Assembly: GCA_947460065.1 (NCBI GenBank)
Contig: CANHGF010000126.1
Span: 1 to 7,050, forward strand
Origin: Comamonadaceae bacterium
GTDB lineage: Bacteria; Pseudomonadota; Gammaproteobacteria; Burkholderiales; Burkholderiaceae_C
DNA: 7,050 nucleotides
Direction: 5' to 3'
Shown here in pieces: positions 1 through 5,877 of this stretch. Numbering within the stretch: the stretch's first letter is position 1; each line of letters opens with the position of its first letter. The translations under genes and the position numbers were made by a program. The notes beneath the pieces are model-generated. The model was not told where the DNA came from. It worked only from the letters and a program-made list of their open reading frames with translations, and did no database searches.

Positions 1-1
1 G

Positions 2-292
2 TACAGCCTGGTGCTCGATTCACGCGGCCAGCACTTTGACTGGCAATGCCCGCGCTTTGAACAACTGGGTCAGAGCCACTTTGATCGCCTGGCCGAACTC
101 GGCCCGGAGTTGGTGGTTTTTGGCAGCGGCACGCGCCTGCGCTTTGTGGCGCCGGCCCTGCTGGGAGCGCTGATGAGCCGGCGCATCGGCATCGAAACCA
201 TGGACACCGTGGCCGCCTGCCGCACCTACAACATCCTGGCCGGCGAGGGCCGCCATGTGGTGGCCGCCCTGCTGCTGGAGCCCGGGGCCTGA
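2..292 (+). CDS. Mth938-like (DUF498) domain protein, 3' part only
   Basis: This is the C-terminal 96 residues of a protein whose start lies before the window; the frame is open from base 2 to the TGA at 290-292. The visible part matches the Mth938-like family (related to human NDUFAF3) as I know it. It has a PELVVFGSGTRLRF-like strand and turn, then a segment reading GIETMDTVAACRTYNIL, and a hydrophobic final strand (VVAALLLEP). Family members are usually about 120-130 residues, so roughly 25-35 residues are missing. The molecular function of bacterial members is not established; the mitochondrial relative helps assemble respiratory complex I. The gene stands 170 bases upstream of the peroxiredoxin gene on the same strand. 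The GTG at base 11 is internal and not a credible start. The family call is fairly secure; no function is assigned. Confidence 0.85.
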   Translation, partial: YSLVLDSRGQHFDWQCPRFEQLGQSHFDRLAELGPELVVFGSGTRLRFVAPALLGALMSRRIGIETMDTVAACRTYNILAGEGRHVVAALLLEPGA

Positions 293-318
293 AGGCCGGC
301 CTCGGCTGGCCTGGCCTT
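292..318 (+). terminator. GC-rich hairpin after the Mth938-like gene, possible terminator
   Basis: Directly at the stop codon, AAGGCCGGCC (292-301) pairs with GGCC-T-GGCCTT (308-318), giving a 10-base-pair stem with one bulged T and a six-base loop. There is no proper T-run after it, only TTT inside the stem end followed by GAGG. It could stop transcription weakly, or only shape the 3' end of the mRNA. The stem is seen directly; termination is inferred. Confidence 0.4.
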
Positions 319-324
319 TGAGGC

Positions 325-330
325 TAAAAT
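325..330 (+). promoter_or_regulatory. possible -10 element (TAAAAT) for the peroxiredoxin gene
   Basis: TAAAAT matches five of six bases of the TATAAT consensus and stands in the only AT-richer spot of a GC-rich intergenic stretch, just after the hairpin that ends the preceding gene. No convincing -35 box is seen at 16-18 bases upstream. The gap to the ATG at 463 would be a leader of roughly 125 bases. This is a weak call. Confidence 0.3.
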
Positions 331-462
331 TGCGCCTTTCGGCCCCTCTCGGGCTGGACCGCTTCTCGCGGGACCCGCCCACCGGAACCGTTCAGCCATC
401 GAGAAGTCAAAACAAAGACAGGCCGCCAGGCCACACACAACTTTCGACAGGGTCCCCGCAGC

Positions 463-939
463 ATGGCAGTCGTCGTCAACAAATCCATCCCCGAATTCGA
501 AGCCTTGGCCACCGGCGGTGTGAAGGTCACCCAGAGCAACCACCTGGGCAAGCTGGTGGTGCTTTATTTTTATCCCAAGGACAACACGCCAGGCTGCACC
601 ACGGAAGCGATGCAGTTTCGTGACAAATACAAGGACTTCGTCAAGGCCGGCGCGCTGGTTTTCGGCGTCTCGCGAGACAACATGAAGTCCCACGAAGACT
701 TCAAGGCCAAGCTCGAGCTGCCCTTCGAGCTGATTGCCGACACTGAAGAGAAGATGTGTCACATGTTCGGCGTGGTCAAGAACAAGATCATGTACGGCAA
801 GAAGGTCAAGGGCATAGAGCGCAGCACCTTCCTGATCGGCGCTGATGGCCAGCTCAAGGAAGAATGGCGTGGCTTGAAGGTGCCCGGCCATGTTGACGAG
901 GTGCTGGCGGCGGTCAAAGCGCTGAAAAAAGCCGGCTGA
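463..939 (+). CDS. bcp: Peroxiredoxin, Bcp/PrxQ family (AhpC/TSA fold)
   Basis: The protein is 158 residues, the usual length for Bcp (bacterioferritin comigratory protein). It is a cytoplasmic thiol peroxidase that reduces H2O2 and organic hydroperoxides. The thioredoxin-fold core and active site are clear: YFYPKDNTPGCTTEA, with peroxidatic Cys45, Thr42 and Pro38, and the conserved Arg120 in GIERSTFLI. The resolving cysteine found five residues downstream in E. coli Bcp (Cys50) is Met50 here. The only other cysteine is Cys99 (EEKMCHMFG), so the protein is 1-Cys-like, or uses Cys99 or an outside thiol. The ATG at 463 gives a start flush with the family; the Shine-Dalgarno upstream is weak. 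It is a stand-alone gene or follows the Mth938-like gene, and is separated from phoH by a hairpin. Confidence 0.95.
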   Translation: MAVVVNKSIPEFEALATGGVKVTQSNHLGKLVVLYFYPKDNTPGCTTEAMQFRDKYKDFVKAGALVFGVSRDNMKSHEDFKAKLELPFELIADTEEKMCHMFGVVKNKIMYGKKVKGIERSTFLIGADGQLKEEWRGLKVPGHVDEVLAAVKALKKAG

Positions 940-1016
940 CCTCATCCCGGAGACCCGTCATATGGGTCGTGCATAATGATTTGATGCTCTTGCCCACCGA
1001 GTGCGTCGCCCTCCCC

Positions 1017-1052
1017 AAAGCCGCCCGGCACCTCCGGCGGCTTTGTCGTTTT
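1017..1052 (+). terminator. Intrinsic terminator-like hairpin between bcp and phoH
   Basis: AAAGCCGCC (1017-1025) and GGCGGCTTT (1036-1044) form a perfect nine-base-pair stem around a ten-base loop. After GTCG comes TTTT (1049-1052). The T-run is short and offset, so efficiency is uncertain, but the position after bcp fits a bcp terminator. It ends only 13 bases before the upstream ATG of the PhoH gene, so it may instead lie in that gene's leader. Confidence 0.6.
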
Positions 1053-1065
1053 AAGAGCCCCACCG

Positions 1066-2832
1066 ATGAGCAGTCCGACAAGCGGACCGCCTCTGACTCC
1101 TGAACCCATCATGCCCCTGCCTCCAGCCCCCACCCAGCGCGCCAGCGTCCTGTCCAAGCAAGCCTACGGCGGCCAGGCCCGCGGCGCCGAATCCCCGGCT
1201 CCAAAGCGCGGGGCGGCAGCCGCCCGGCTTGAGCAGGAGGCTCATGCGGATGTGGAACAAGCCAGACCGCCAGAGCCCAGCCGGGCGCCGCGCGGACGCA
1301 AAAAGAGCCAGCCGCAAGAGCTGCCCACCACCAGCGTGACCACCAAAGTCACAGCCAACGCCGTGGCCAGTGCACCGGCCGCGCCAGAGGCCAGAGCGGC
1401 GGCCGCACCGCGCAGCCAGGCCCGCAGCAGGCCGCGCAAGAGCACAGGCCCGACCAAACTGTTTGTGCTCGACACCAATGTGCTGCTGCACGACCCGATG
1501 TGCCTGTTCCGCTTTGAGGAGCACGACATCTTCCTGCCCATGATCGTGCTGGAAGAGCTCGACGGCCACAAAAAGGGCATGACCGAGGTGGCCCGCAATG
1601 CGCGCCAAACCAGCCGCACGCTCGACGCGCTGGCGGCAGAGGGCAGCGACATCGCCAAGGGCCTGGTGCTCAGCAGCACCGGCCACAGCGAAGCGGGCGG
1701 CCATCTGCTGTTCCAGACCCGGCCACTGAGCGGCGAGTTGCCGATGGCGCTGCCCCAGGGCAAGGCCGACAACCAGATCCTGGGCGTGGTCGAGGCTCTG
1801 CGCAAAGAGCTCGCGCCGCGCGAGGTGGTGCTGGTGTCCAAGGACATCAATATGCGGGTCAAGGCCCGCGCCCTGGGCCTGTCGACCGAGGACTACCGCA
1901 ATGACAAGACCCTGGAAGACGGCGACCTGCTGTACAGCGGCGCGCTGGCCTTGCCGCCCGACTTCTGGACCCGCCAGAGCAAGACGGTCGAGAGCTGGCA
2001 GCAGGGCAGCCACACCTTCTACCGCATCAGCGGGCCGATTGTCGACAGCCTGCTGATCAACCAGTTCGCCTACTTCGAGGCGGCCGGCGAGCCGCCGCTG
2101 TATGCCCGGGTGACCGAAATCCGCGGCAAGACCGCGGTGCTCAAGACGCTCAAGGACTACACCCACCTCAAGCACGCCATCTGGGGCGTGACCATGCGCA
2201 ACCGAGAGCAGAACTTCGCGATGAACCTGCTGATGGATCCGGAGGTCGACTTCGTCACCCTCACCGGAACCGCCGGCACCGGCAAGACGCTGATGGCGCT
2301 GGCTGCCGGCCTGACCCAGGTGCTTGACGACCGGCGCTACACCGAAATCATCATGACCCGCGCCACCGTCTCGGTGGGCGAGGACATCGGCTTTCTGCCC
2401 GGCACCGAAGAAGAAAAAATGGGCCCCTGGATGGGTGCGCTCGACGACAACCTGGAGGTGCTGGCCAAGAACGACACCGGCTCTGGCGAATGGGGGCGCG
2501 CCGCCACCAACGAGCTAATCCGCTCGCGCATCAAGGTCAAGAGCATGAATTTCATGCGCGGCCGCACCTTCCTGAACAAATACCTGATCATCGACGAGGC
2601 GCAAAACCTCACGCCCAAGCAGATGAAGACCCTGATCACCCGCGCCGGCCCGGGCACCAAGATCATCTGCATGGGCAATCTGGCGCAGATCGACACGCCC
2701 TATCTGACCGAAGGCTCTTCCGGGCTGACCTACGCGGTGGACCGTTTCAAGGGCTGGCCGCATGGCGGGCACATCACCCTGGCGCGCGGCGAGCGCTCGC
2801 GGCTGGCCGACTTCGCCAGCGAAGTGCTCTGA
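1066..2832 (+). CDS. PIN-PhoH (PhoH2-type) ATPase/ribonuclease
   Basis: This 588-residue protein fuses a PIN nuclease-type domain to a PhoH P-loop ATPase domain. Mycobacterial PhoH2 of the same layout is known to act as an RNA helicase and RNase; the same role here is inferred. Residues 1-130 are a low-complexity Ala/Pro/Arg-rich, probably disordered, extension. The PIN domain (about 131-275) shows its acidic residues in KLFVLDTNVLLHDP (Asp136), VLEELDGHKKG (Glu163/164), ADNQ (Asp235) and SKDIN (Asp260). The PhoH domain (about 370-588) has Walker A GTAGTGKT at 401-408, Walker B YLIIDEAQ with Asp510-Glu511, and MGNLAQID near 536-543. The start is uncertain: ATG 1066 has a weak AAGAG upstream, while ATG 1111 (MPLPPAPTQRA) also looks family-like and would shorten the protein by 15 residues. 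It converges with the marR gene, 40 bases away. Confidence 0.93.
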   Translation: MSSPTSGPPLTPEPIMPLPPAPTQRASVLSKQAYGGQARGAESPAPKRGAAAARLEQEAHADVEQARPPEPSRAPRGRKKSQPQELPTTSVTTKVTANAVASAPAAPEARAAAAPRSQARSRPRKSTGPTKLFVLDTNVLLHDPMCLFRFEEHDIFLPMIVLEELDGHKKGMTEVARNARQTSRTLDALAAEGSDIAKGLVLSSTGHSEAGGHLLFQTRPLSGELPMALPQGKADNQILGVVEALRKELAPREVVLVSKDINMRVKARALGLSTEDYRNDKTLEDGDLLYSGALALPPDFWTRQSKTVESWQQGSHTFYRISGPIVDSLLINQFAYFEAAGEPPLYARVTEIRGKTAVLKTLKDYTHLKHAIWGVTMRNREQNFAMNLLMDPEVDFVTLTGTAGTGKTLMALAAGLTQVLDDRRYTEIIMTRATVSVGEDIGFLPGTEEEKMGPWMGALDDNLEVLAKNDTGSGEWGRAATNELIRSRIKVKSMNFMRGRTFLNKYLIIDEAQNLTPKQMKTLITRAGPGTKIICMGNLAQIDTPYLTEGSSGLTYAVDRFKGWPHGGHITLARGERSRLADFASEVL

Positions 2833-2872
2833 ACTTTTTACAGGCCCAAGGGGCAAGCCCAGCGCTGCGCGC

Positions 2873-3388
2873 TCATTCGGGCGAGGCCGCAATGCCTTTG
2901 CGCAGCCTGCCCAGTAGCTCGTGGAGCTGCACCATTTCGCGGCCGTTGAGGCCACCGAGCATTTGCAGCAGCCATTTTTCATGCTCAACGGCCATGCGGT
3001 CGAACCAGGCCTGGCCAGCCGGGGTGATGCGTACGATCAAGGCCCGCCTGTCGCTCGGATCGTTCAGGCGCTCCACCCAGCCTTCGCCCACCAGCTGGTC
3101 AGTCAGGCCGGTGACATTGGCGCCGGTGACCATCAGGTGGCTCGACAAGGCGCTCATGCGCAGGCCCTGAGGATGGCGACTGAGCTGGGCCAGATAGTCA
3201 AAGCGCGGCAAAGTGGTGCCAAATTGCGAGCGCAGCAGGGTTCGGATGGACTGCTCGATCTGCGTGCTACAGGCCAGCAAACGCAGCCACAGGCGGATGG
3301 CTTGATGGTCATCGGGAGATATGCCGGCTTCCCGGCCGAGCTCACGGTCACTGGCACCGCGCTTGTTGAGTGAATCCATGCTCCGCAT
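2873..3388 (-). CDS. MarR-family transcriptional regulator
   Basis: The 171-residue product is a typical MarR winged helix-turn-helix dimer protein. The N-terminal dimerisation helix runs to about residue 55. The DNA-binding region covers about 61-107 (PRFDYLAQLSRHPQGLRMSA, then recognition helix TGANVTGLTDQLVGEGWVER). The wing at 108-121 carries the family hallmark DPSDRRALIVRITPAG. The C-terminal helices complete the dimer interface. MarR proteins usually repress a divergent operon and themselves, and are released by small phenolic or aromatic ligands. This gene is divergent from the extradiol/Rieske cluster, across a 156-base gap with several inverted repeats, so it is the likely local regulator (inferred). 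ATG at 3388 is used; an in-frame ATG at 3379 is an alternative, and neither has a good Shine-Dalgarno. Confidence 0.93.
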   Translation of the reverse strand: MRSMDSLNKRGASDRELGREAGISPDDHQAIRLWLRLLACSTQIEQSIRTLLRSQFGTTLPRFDYLAQLSRHPQGLRMSALSSHLMVTGANVTGLTDQLVGEGWVERLNDPSDRRALIVRITPAGQAWFDRMAVEHEKWLLQMLGGLNGREMVQLHELLGRLRKGIAASPE

Positions 3389-3431
3389 TGTGCAACGCAG
3401 CTCGGCGCATGCTCAGACGGCCTTAACCGAC

Positions 3432-3445
3432 TTTGCAATGGCAAA
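3432..3445. promoter_or_regulatory. Inverted repeat in the divergent promoter region, candidate operator
   Basis: TTTGC (3432-3436) and GCAAA (3441-3445) flank a four-base centre (AATG). It lies on the marR side of the gap, 43 bases ahead of the marR start, where repression of marR itself would be expected. Short arms make chance occurrence possible. Confidence 0.3.
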
Positions 3446-3450
3446 CTCTC

Positions 3451-3479
3451 TTGACCTTTGAAAGGCTTCCGAGCATCAT
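3451..3479 (+). promoter_or_regulatory. Candidate promoter for the catabolic cluster
   Basis: TTGACC (3451-3456) matches five of six -35 bases. Seventeen bases later, CATCAT (3474-3479) matches four of six -10 bases. The spacer holds the perfect short palindrome CCTTT-G-AAAGG (3455-3465). The predicted transcript start, near 3486, falls on the larger palindrome at 3486-3501. A second possible -10, TATAAA at 3513-3518, has no good -35. Sigma-70 use and the start point are inferred. Confidence 0.45.
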
Positions 3480-3485
3480 CGGTTT

Positions 3486-3508
3486 GTTTCTGTGAAGAAA
3501 CTTAGTTT
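3486..3508. promoter_or_regulatory. Candidate MarR operator (overlapping inverted repeats)
   Basis: GTTTCT (3486-3491) and AGAAAC (3496-3501) form a perfect 16-base inverted repeat with a four-base centre. Overlapping it, AAACT-T-AGTTT (3498-3508) is a second perfect dyad. Size and symmetry fit a MarR dimer site. It sits in the AT-rich part of an otherwise GC-rich locus, between the candidate promoter and the VOC gene, so binding would block transcription. Which dyad is bound cannot be decided from sequence. Confidence 0.5.
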
Positions 3509-3544
3509 TACCTATAAAACGCAAAAATCAAATCTGATCCAGCC

Positions 3545-4510
3545 ATGAGCATCCAAGGCATAGACGAAATCACCCTCAGCGCGGCCGATCTACCGAGCTG
3601 CCGCCGCTTTTTCACCGACTGGGGCCTGAGCCTGGTACAGGAGTCGGCGCAGGAGTTGGTGTTTGAATCGCTCAACGGTTGCCGGGTGGTCGTGGCCCAT
3701 CCCGACCGCCCCGGCCTGCCGCCCGGCCTGGAGGACGATCCCACCTTGCGCCAGGTGATCTGGTCGGTGGCGGGCCCGACCGAGCTCGCGCAGTGGTCTG
3801 AACGCATGCGCAGCGCGCCGGGCTGGCAAGAGCAGGACGGCCGGGTGCTGTGCCAGGATCCGATGGGCCTGTCGGTCGGCGTTCAGGTCACCCGCAAGAA
3901 GGCGCTCGAACTGCCTTGCGCCAGCACCAACACCTGGAGCCACAGGCCACGCATCGACCAGGCCGCGCCCGCTTACGACCGCGCCCAGCCGGTCGAGGTC
4001 GGCCATGTGGTGCTGTTCACCCGCGACCTGGCCGCCACCTCGCGTTTTTACGAAGAGGTGCTGGGCTTCGTGATCTCCGACCGCTATCCCGGCCGTGGCC
4101 ACTTCCTGCGCTGCGCGGCGCGCGGCGGCCACCATGACCTGTTCCTGCTGCAGCCGCCCGAGCCCCGGCAAGGCCTGAACCATGTGGCCTTCACCGTGCG
4201 CGATTTGCACGAGGTAATCGGCGGCGGGCTGCACATGTCTCGCCAGGGCTGGCAAACCGAACTGGGCCCTGGCCGGCACCCAATTTCTTCAGCCCTGTTC
4301 TGGTACGTGGTGAGCCCGGCGGGTGCGCTGGTCGAGTACTACACCGACGAGGACGAACTGACCGAAGCCTGGCAGCCGCGTGAGTTCACGCCCGGCCCCA
4401 CCGCCTTTGCCGAATGGGCGGTCAAGGGCGGCATCGACGGCCACACCCGCCGCCAAAAAGACGCAGAAGCGCCCAGCGGGCGCTTCATGACCGACAAGCC
4501 CAAAACCTAG
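3545..4510 (+). CDS. VOC-family extradiol dioxygenase-like protein (two-domain)
   Basis: The 321-residue protein has two vicinal-oxygen-chelate modules, the layout of type I extradiol (catechol 2,3-dioxygenase/BphC-like) ring-cleaving enzymes. The C-terminal module (about 150-270) carries the expected Fe(II) triad: His154 (VGHVVLF), His213 (GLNHVAF) and Glu264 (LVEYY). Other residues sit at the same spacing as the BphC active site: His196/197 (GGHHDLF), His245 (GRHPISS) and Tyr254 (FWYVVSP). The N-terminal module (about 5-115) lacks ligands (Glu8 stands where the first His would be), as is normal for this class. Residues beyond about 275 form a polar tail. The likely reaction is meta-cleavage of a catechol-type product; the substrate is unknown. 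It is the first gene of the cluster, ATG at 3545, with no clear Shine-Dalgarno. A non-dioxygenase VOC role cannot be ruled out. Confidence 0.88.
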   Translation: MSIQGIDEITLSAADLPSCRRFFTDWGLSLVQESAQELVFESLNGCRVVVAHPDRPGLPPGLEDDPTLRQVIWSVAGPTELAQWSERMRSAPGWQEQDGRVLCQDPMGLSVGVQVTRKKALELPCASTNTWSHRPRIDQAAPAYDRAQPVEVGHVVLFTRDLAATSRFYEEVLGFVISDRYPGRGHFLRCAARGGHHDLFLLQPPEPRQGLNHVAFTVRDLHEVIGGGLHMSRQGWQTELGPGRHPISSALFWYVVSPAGALVEYYTDEDELTEAWQPREFTPGPTAFAEWAVKGGIDGHTRRQKDAEAPSGRFMTDKPKT

Positions 4511-4525
4511 CCTGAAACTCCAGCC

Positions 4526-4744
4526 ATGGCCACGCTCTACAACGAGACCCACCAAAGCCGCAGCGCGGCGCCCACCGCCTATGAAAACCTGCTGGGCGAC
4601 GCGATCGAGCGCGCCTTCGCCGCCGGCATCCATGAACTTGAAGACCTGGTCCGTTACCTCAACGCCTCGGGCCAGGTCGGACCCGACGGCCAGCCCTGGA
4701 CCGCCCAGAGCTACCAGCAGGAAATGGCGCGCCTGAGCGCTTGA
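4526..4744 (+). CDS. Small recombinase-like helix-turn-helix protein
   Basis: This 72-residue protein starts 15 bases after the VOC gene stop and ends 22 bases before the Rieske gene, so it is co-transcribed. From memory it resembles the small proteins annotated as recombinase-like helix-turn-helix domain proteins, which I recall beside Rieske oxygenases in Burkholderiales. A predicted helix pair covers about 18-45 (YENLLGDAIERAF, then HELEDLVRYLNASG). The segment GQPWTAQSYQQEMARL (55-70) looks like the end of the serine-recombinase C-terminal HTH (W-T/S-x-x-S/T pattern). It is too short to be a recombinase and has no catalytic domain. There are no cysteines, signal peptide or membrane segment. 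Its role (DNA binding, or an accessory to the oxygenase) is unknown. Length, spacing and codon use support a real gene. Confidence 0.8.
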   Translation: MATLYNETHQSRSAAPTAYENLLGDAIERAFAAGIHELEDLVRYLNASGQVGPDGQPWTAQSYQQEMARLSA

Positions 4745-4751
4745 AGCGAGC

Positions 4752-4757
4752 AAGGAG
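4752..4757 (+). promoter_or_regulatory. Strong ribosome binding site of the Rieske oxygenase gene
   Basis: AAGGAG stands nine bases before ATG 4767 and is by far the best Shine-Dalgarno in the window. It fixes the start at 4767 rather than the in-frame ATG at 4782, and suggests that the oxygenase is the most highly translated member of the cluster. Confidence 0.8.
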
Positions 4758-4766
4758 AGTGACGCG

Positions 4767-5801
4767 ATGAAAAACGATCTCATGACCGCCCGGGCCGACC
4801 CCATAGACGCCGCTTTGGCTGTCGGACTCAATGACCTCTGGTTCCCAATCTGCCCTTCGGGCTTTGTGCAAAGCAGCCCGGTCTCGCTGCGCCGCCTGGG
4901 CTACAAAATCGCGCTCTGGCGCGACGCCAGCGGCAAGGTCCATGCGCTGGAAGACCACTGCCCGCACCGCGGCGCGCCGCTGTCGCTCGGGGTGAATCTG
5001 GGTGACCGCCTGGCCTGCGCCTACCACGGGGTGCAGGTACGCTGCGACGGCACGGTGATGAAGGTGCCCGGCAGCCCCGGCTGCAAGCTCGAGGGCTCAC
5101 GCGCCGCCCGCATGTTCCACACCGCCGAGAGCAACGGCGCTATCTTTTTGTTCAATGCCAACGACCCGGCCTTGAGCGAGGCGCCCCCCCTGCAACTGCC
5201 CGAGCAACTGACGTCTCCAGAATGGTCGTCTTTCCTGTGCTACACCGAATGGGGCTGCGACTACCGCTACGTGATCGACAACGTGATGGACCCGATGCAC
5301 GGCGCCTATCTGCACAAGCAGTCGCACACCATGGCCGAGGGCGACATGACGGCCGAGTTTCAAATTCGGGAGTTGCCCCAGGGCTTCATCTTCGAGAAAA
5401 AAGGCCAGCGCGACGTCAACTTCGACTGGACCGAATGGATGGACAGCGGCATTCACATCATGCGGCTGGAGATCCCCTACCCCAAGACCGGCGGGCCGGG
5501 CGGCAACTTCAGCATCATCGGCAGCTACACACCGATTGATGCGCGCACCGCAGGCGTGTTTCACTGGCGCTGCCGCAAGGTGAGCGACTGGCAGCGCGAT
5601 ACCTGGCGCTTTCTCTACAAGAACCGGCTTGAGCAGCGGCACTGGAATGTGCTGGAGCAGGACCGGGTGGCGGTAGAGAACATGGAGCCCGATGCCAACC
5701 AGCGCGAGCACCTGTACGCCCATGACATGGGCATCGTGCGCCTGCGCCGCCACCTGCGCCGCCTGGCGGAGCAACAAGTCGAACGTCTGGCCGCATCCTG
5801 A
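4767..5801 (+). CDS. Rieske non-haem iron oxygenase, alpha (oxygenase) subunit
   Basis: The 344-residue protein is the terminal oxygenase of a two-component aromatic hydroxylating or O-demethylating system (phthalate dioxygenase/vanillate demethylase size class, no beta subunit nearby). The N-terminal Rieske domain (about 22-130) binds 2Fe-2S through Cys65-x-His67 and Cys84-x2-His87 (CPHRG, CAYHG). The C-terminal catalytic domain has the mononuclear iron motif DNVMDPMHGAYLH. In it His178 and His183 are ligands and Asp175 is the residue expected to bridge Rieske and iron sites between subunits. Asp299 (LEQDRVAVENM) is the likely third ligand. All key residues are present, so it should be active. 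It would receive electrons from the downstream reductase; its product could feed the upstream dioxygenase. The substrate cannot be predicted. A strong Shine-Dalgarno supports the start. Confidence 0.94.
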   Translation: MKNDLMTARADPIDAALAVGLNDLWFPICPSGFVQSSPVSLRRLGYKIALWRDASGKVHALEDHCPHRGAPLSLGVNLGDRLACAYHGVQVRCDGTVMKVPGSPGCKLEGSRAARMFHTAESNGAIFLFNANDPALSEAPPLQLPEQLTSPEWSSFLCYTEWGCDYRYVIDNVMDPMHGAYLHKQSHTMAEGDMTAEFQIRELPQGFIFEKKGQRDVNFDWTEWMDSGIHIMRLEIPYPKTGGPGGNFSIIGSYTPIDARTAGVFHWRCRKVSDWQRDTWRFLYKNRLEQRHWNVLEQDRVAVENMEPDANQREHLYAHDMGIVRLRRHLRRLAEQQVERLAAS

Positions 5802-5834
5802 AGCCAAGCCCGCAGGCTTTAAGATCACGACTTG

Positions 5835-5864
5835 GGCCGCGCCACGCGCGGCCTTGCTTTTTTT
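5835..5864 (+). terminator. Intrinsic terminator between oxygenase and reductase genes
   Basis: GGCCGCG (5835-5841) and CGCGGCC (5847-5853) form a perfect seven-base-pair GC stem with a five-base loop. After TTGC there are seven T residues (5858-5864). This is the best intrinsic terminator shape in the window. It lies 33 bases after the oxygenase stop and ends 13 bases before the reductase ATG. A weaker stem, AAGCC/GGCTT (5806-5819), precedes it. Confidence 0.7.
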
Positions 5865-5877
5865 GACCCGCTACAGC

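Noticed and set aside
226..945. Minus-strand open frame of 239 codons opposite the peroxiredoxin gene
   Set aside because: It mirrors the peroxiredoxin coding strand, has no family features, and the + strand gene is unambiguous.
952..977. Short dyad GACCC/GGGTC (952-968) and CATAAT (972-977) as a phoH promoter
   Set aside because: No acceptable -35 box lies at the right distance, and a transcript from here would run through the hairpin at 1017-1044. Too weak to list as a feature.
1051..2175. Long open frame (374 codons) on the minus strand
   Set aside because: It lies wholly opposite the PIN-PhoH gene, whose PIN motifs are clear. The translated product is a low-complexity Ala/Gly/Leu/Gln-rich shadow typical of high-GC DNA and shows no recognisable domain.
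2490..3170. Plus-strand open frame spanning the end of phoH and part of marR
   Set aside because: It overlaps two well-supported genes in other frames, and its Arg/His-rich composition is that of a frame shadow.
4526..4744. Small HTH protein as a remnant of a site-specific recombinase (mobile element scar)
   Set aside because: It has an intact start and stop, tight operon spacing on both sides and normal codon use. No catalytic recombinase domain, frameshift or flanking repeat is visible.
5692..5877. N-terminal extension of the reductase frame to an upstream ATG
   Set aside because: It overlaps the last part of the Rieske gene in another frame, has Cys/Ala-rich shadow composition, and runs through a terminator hairpin. 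The family N-terminus begins at ATG 5878.
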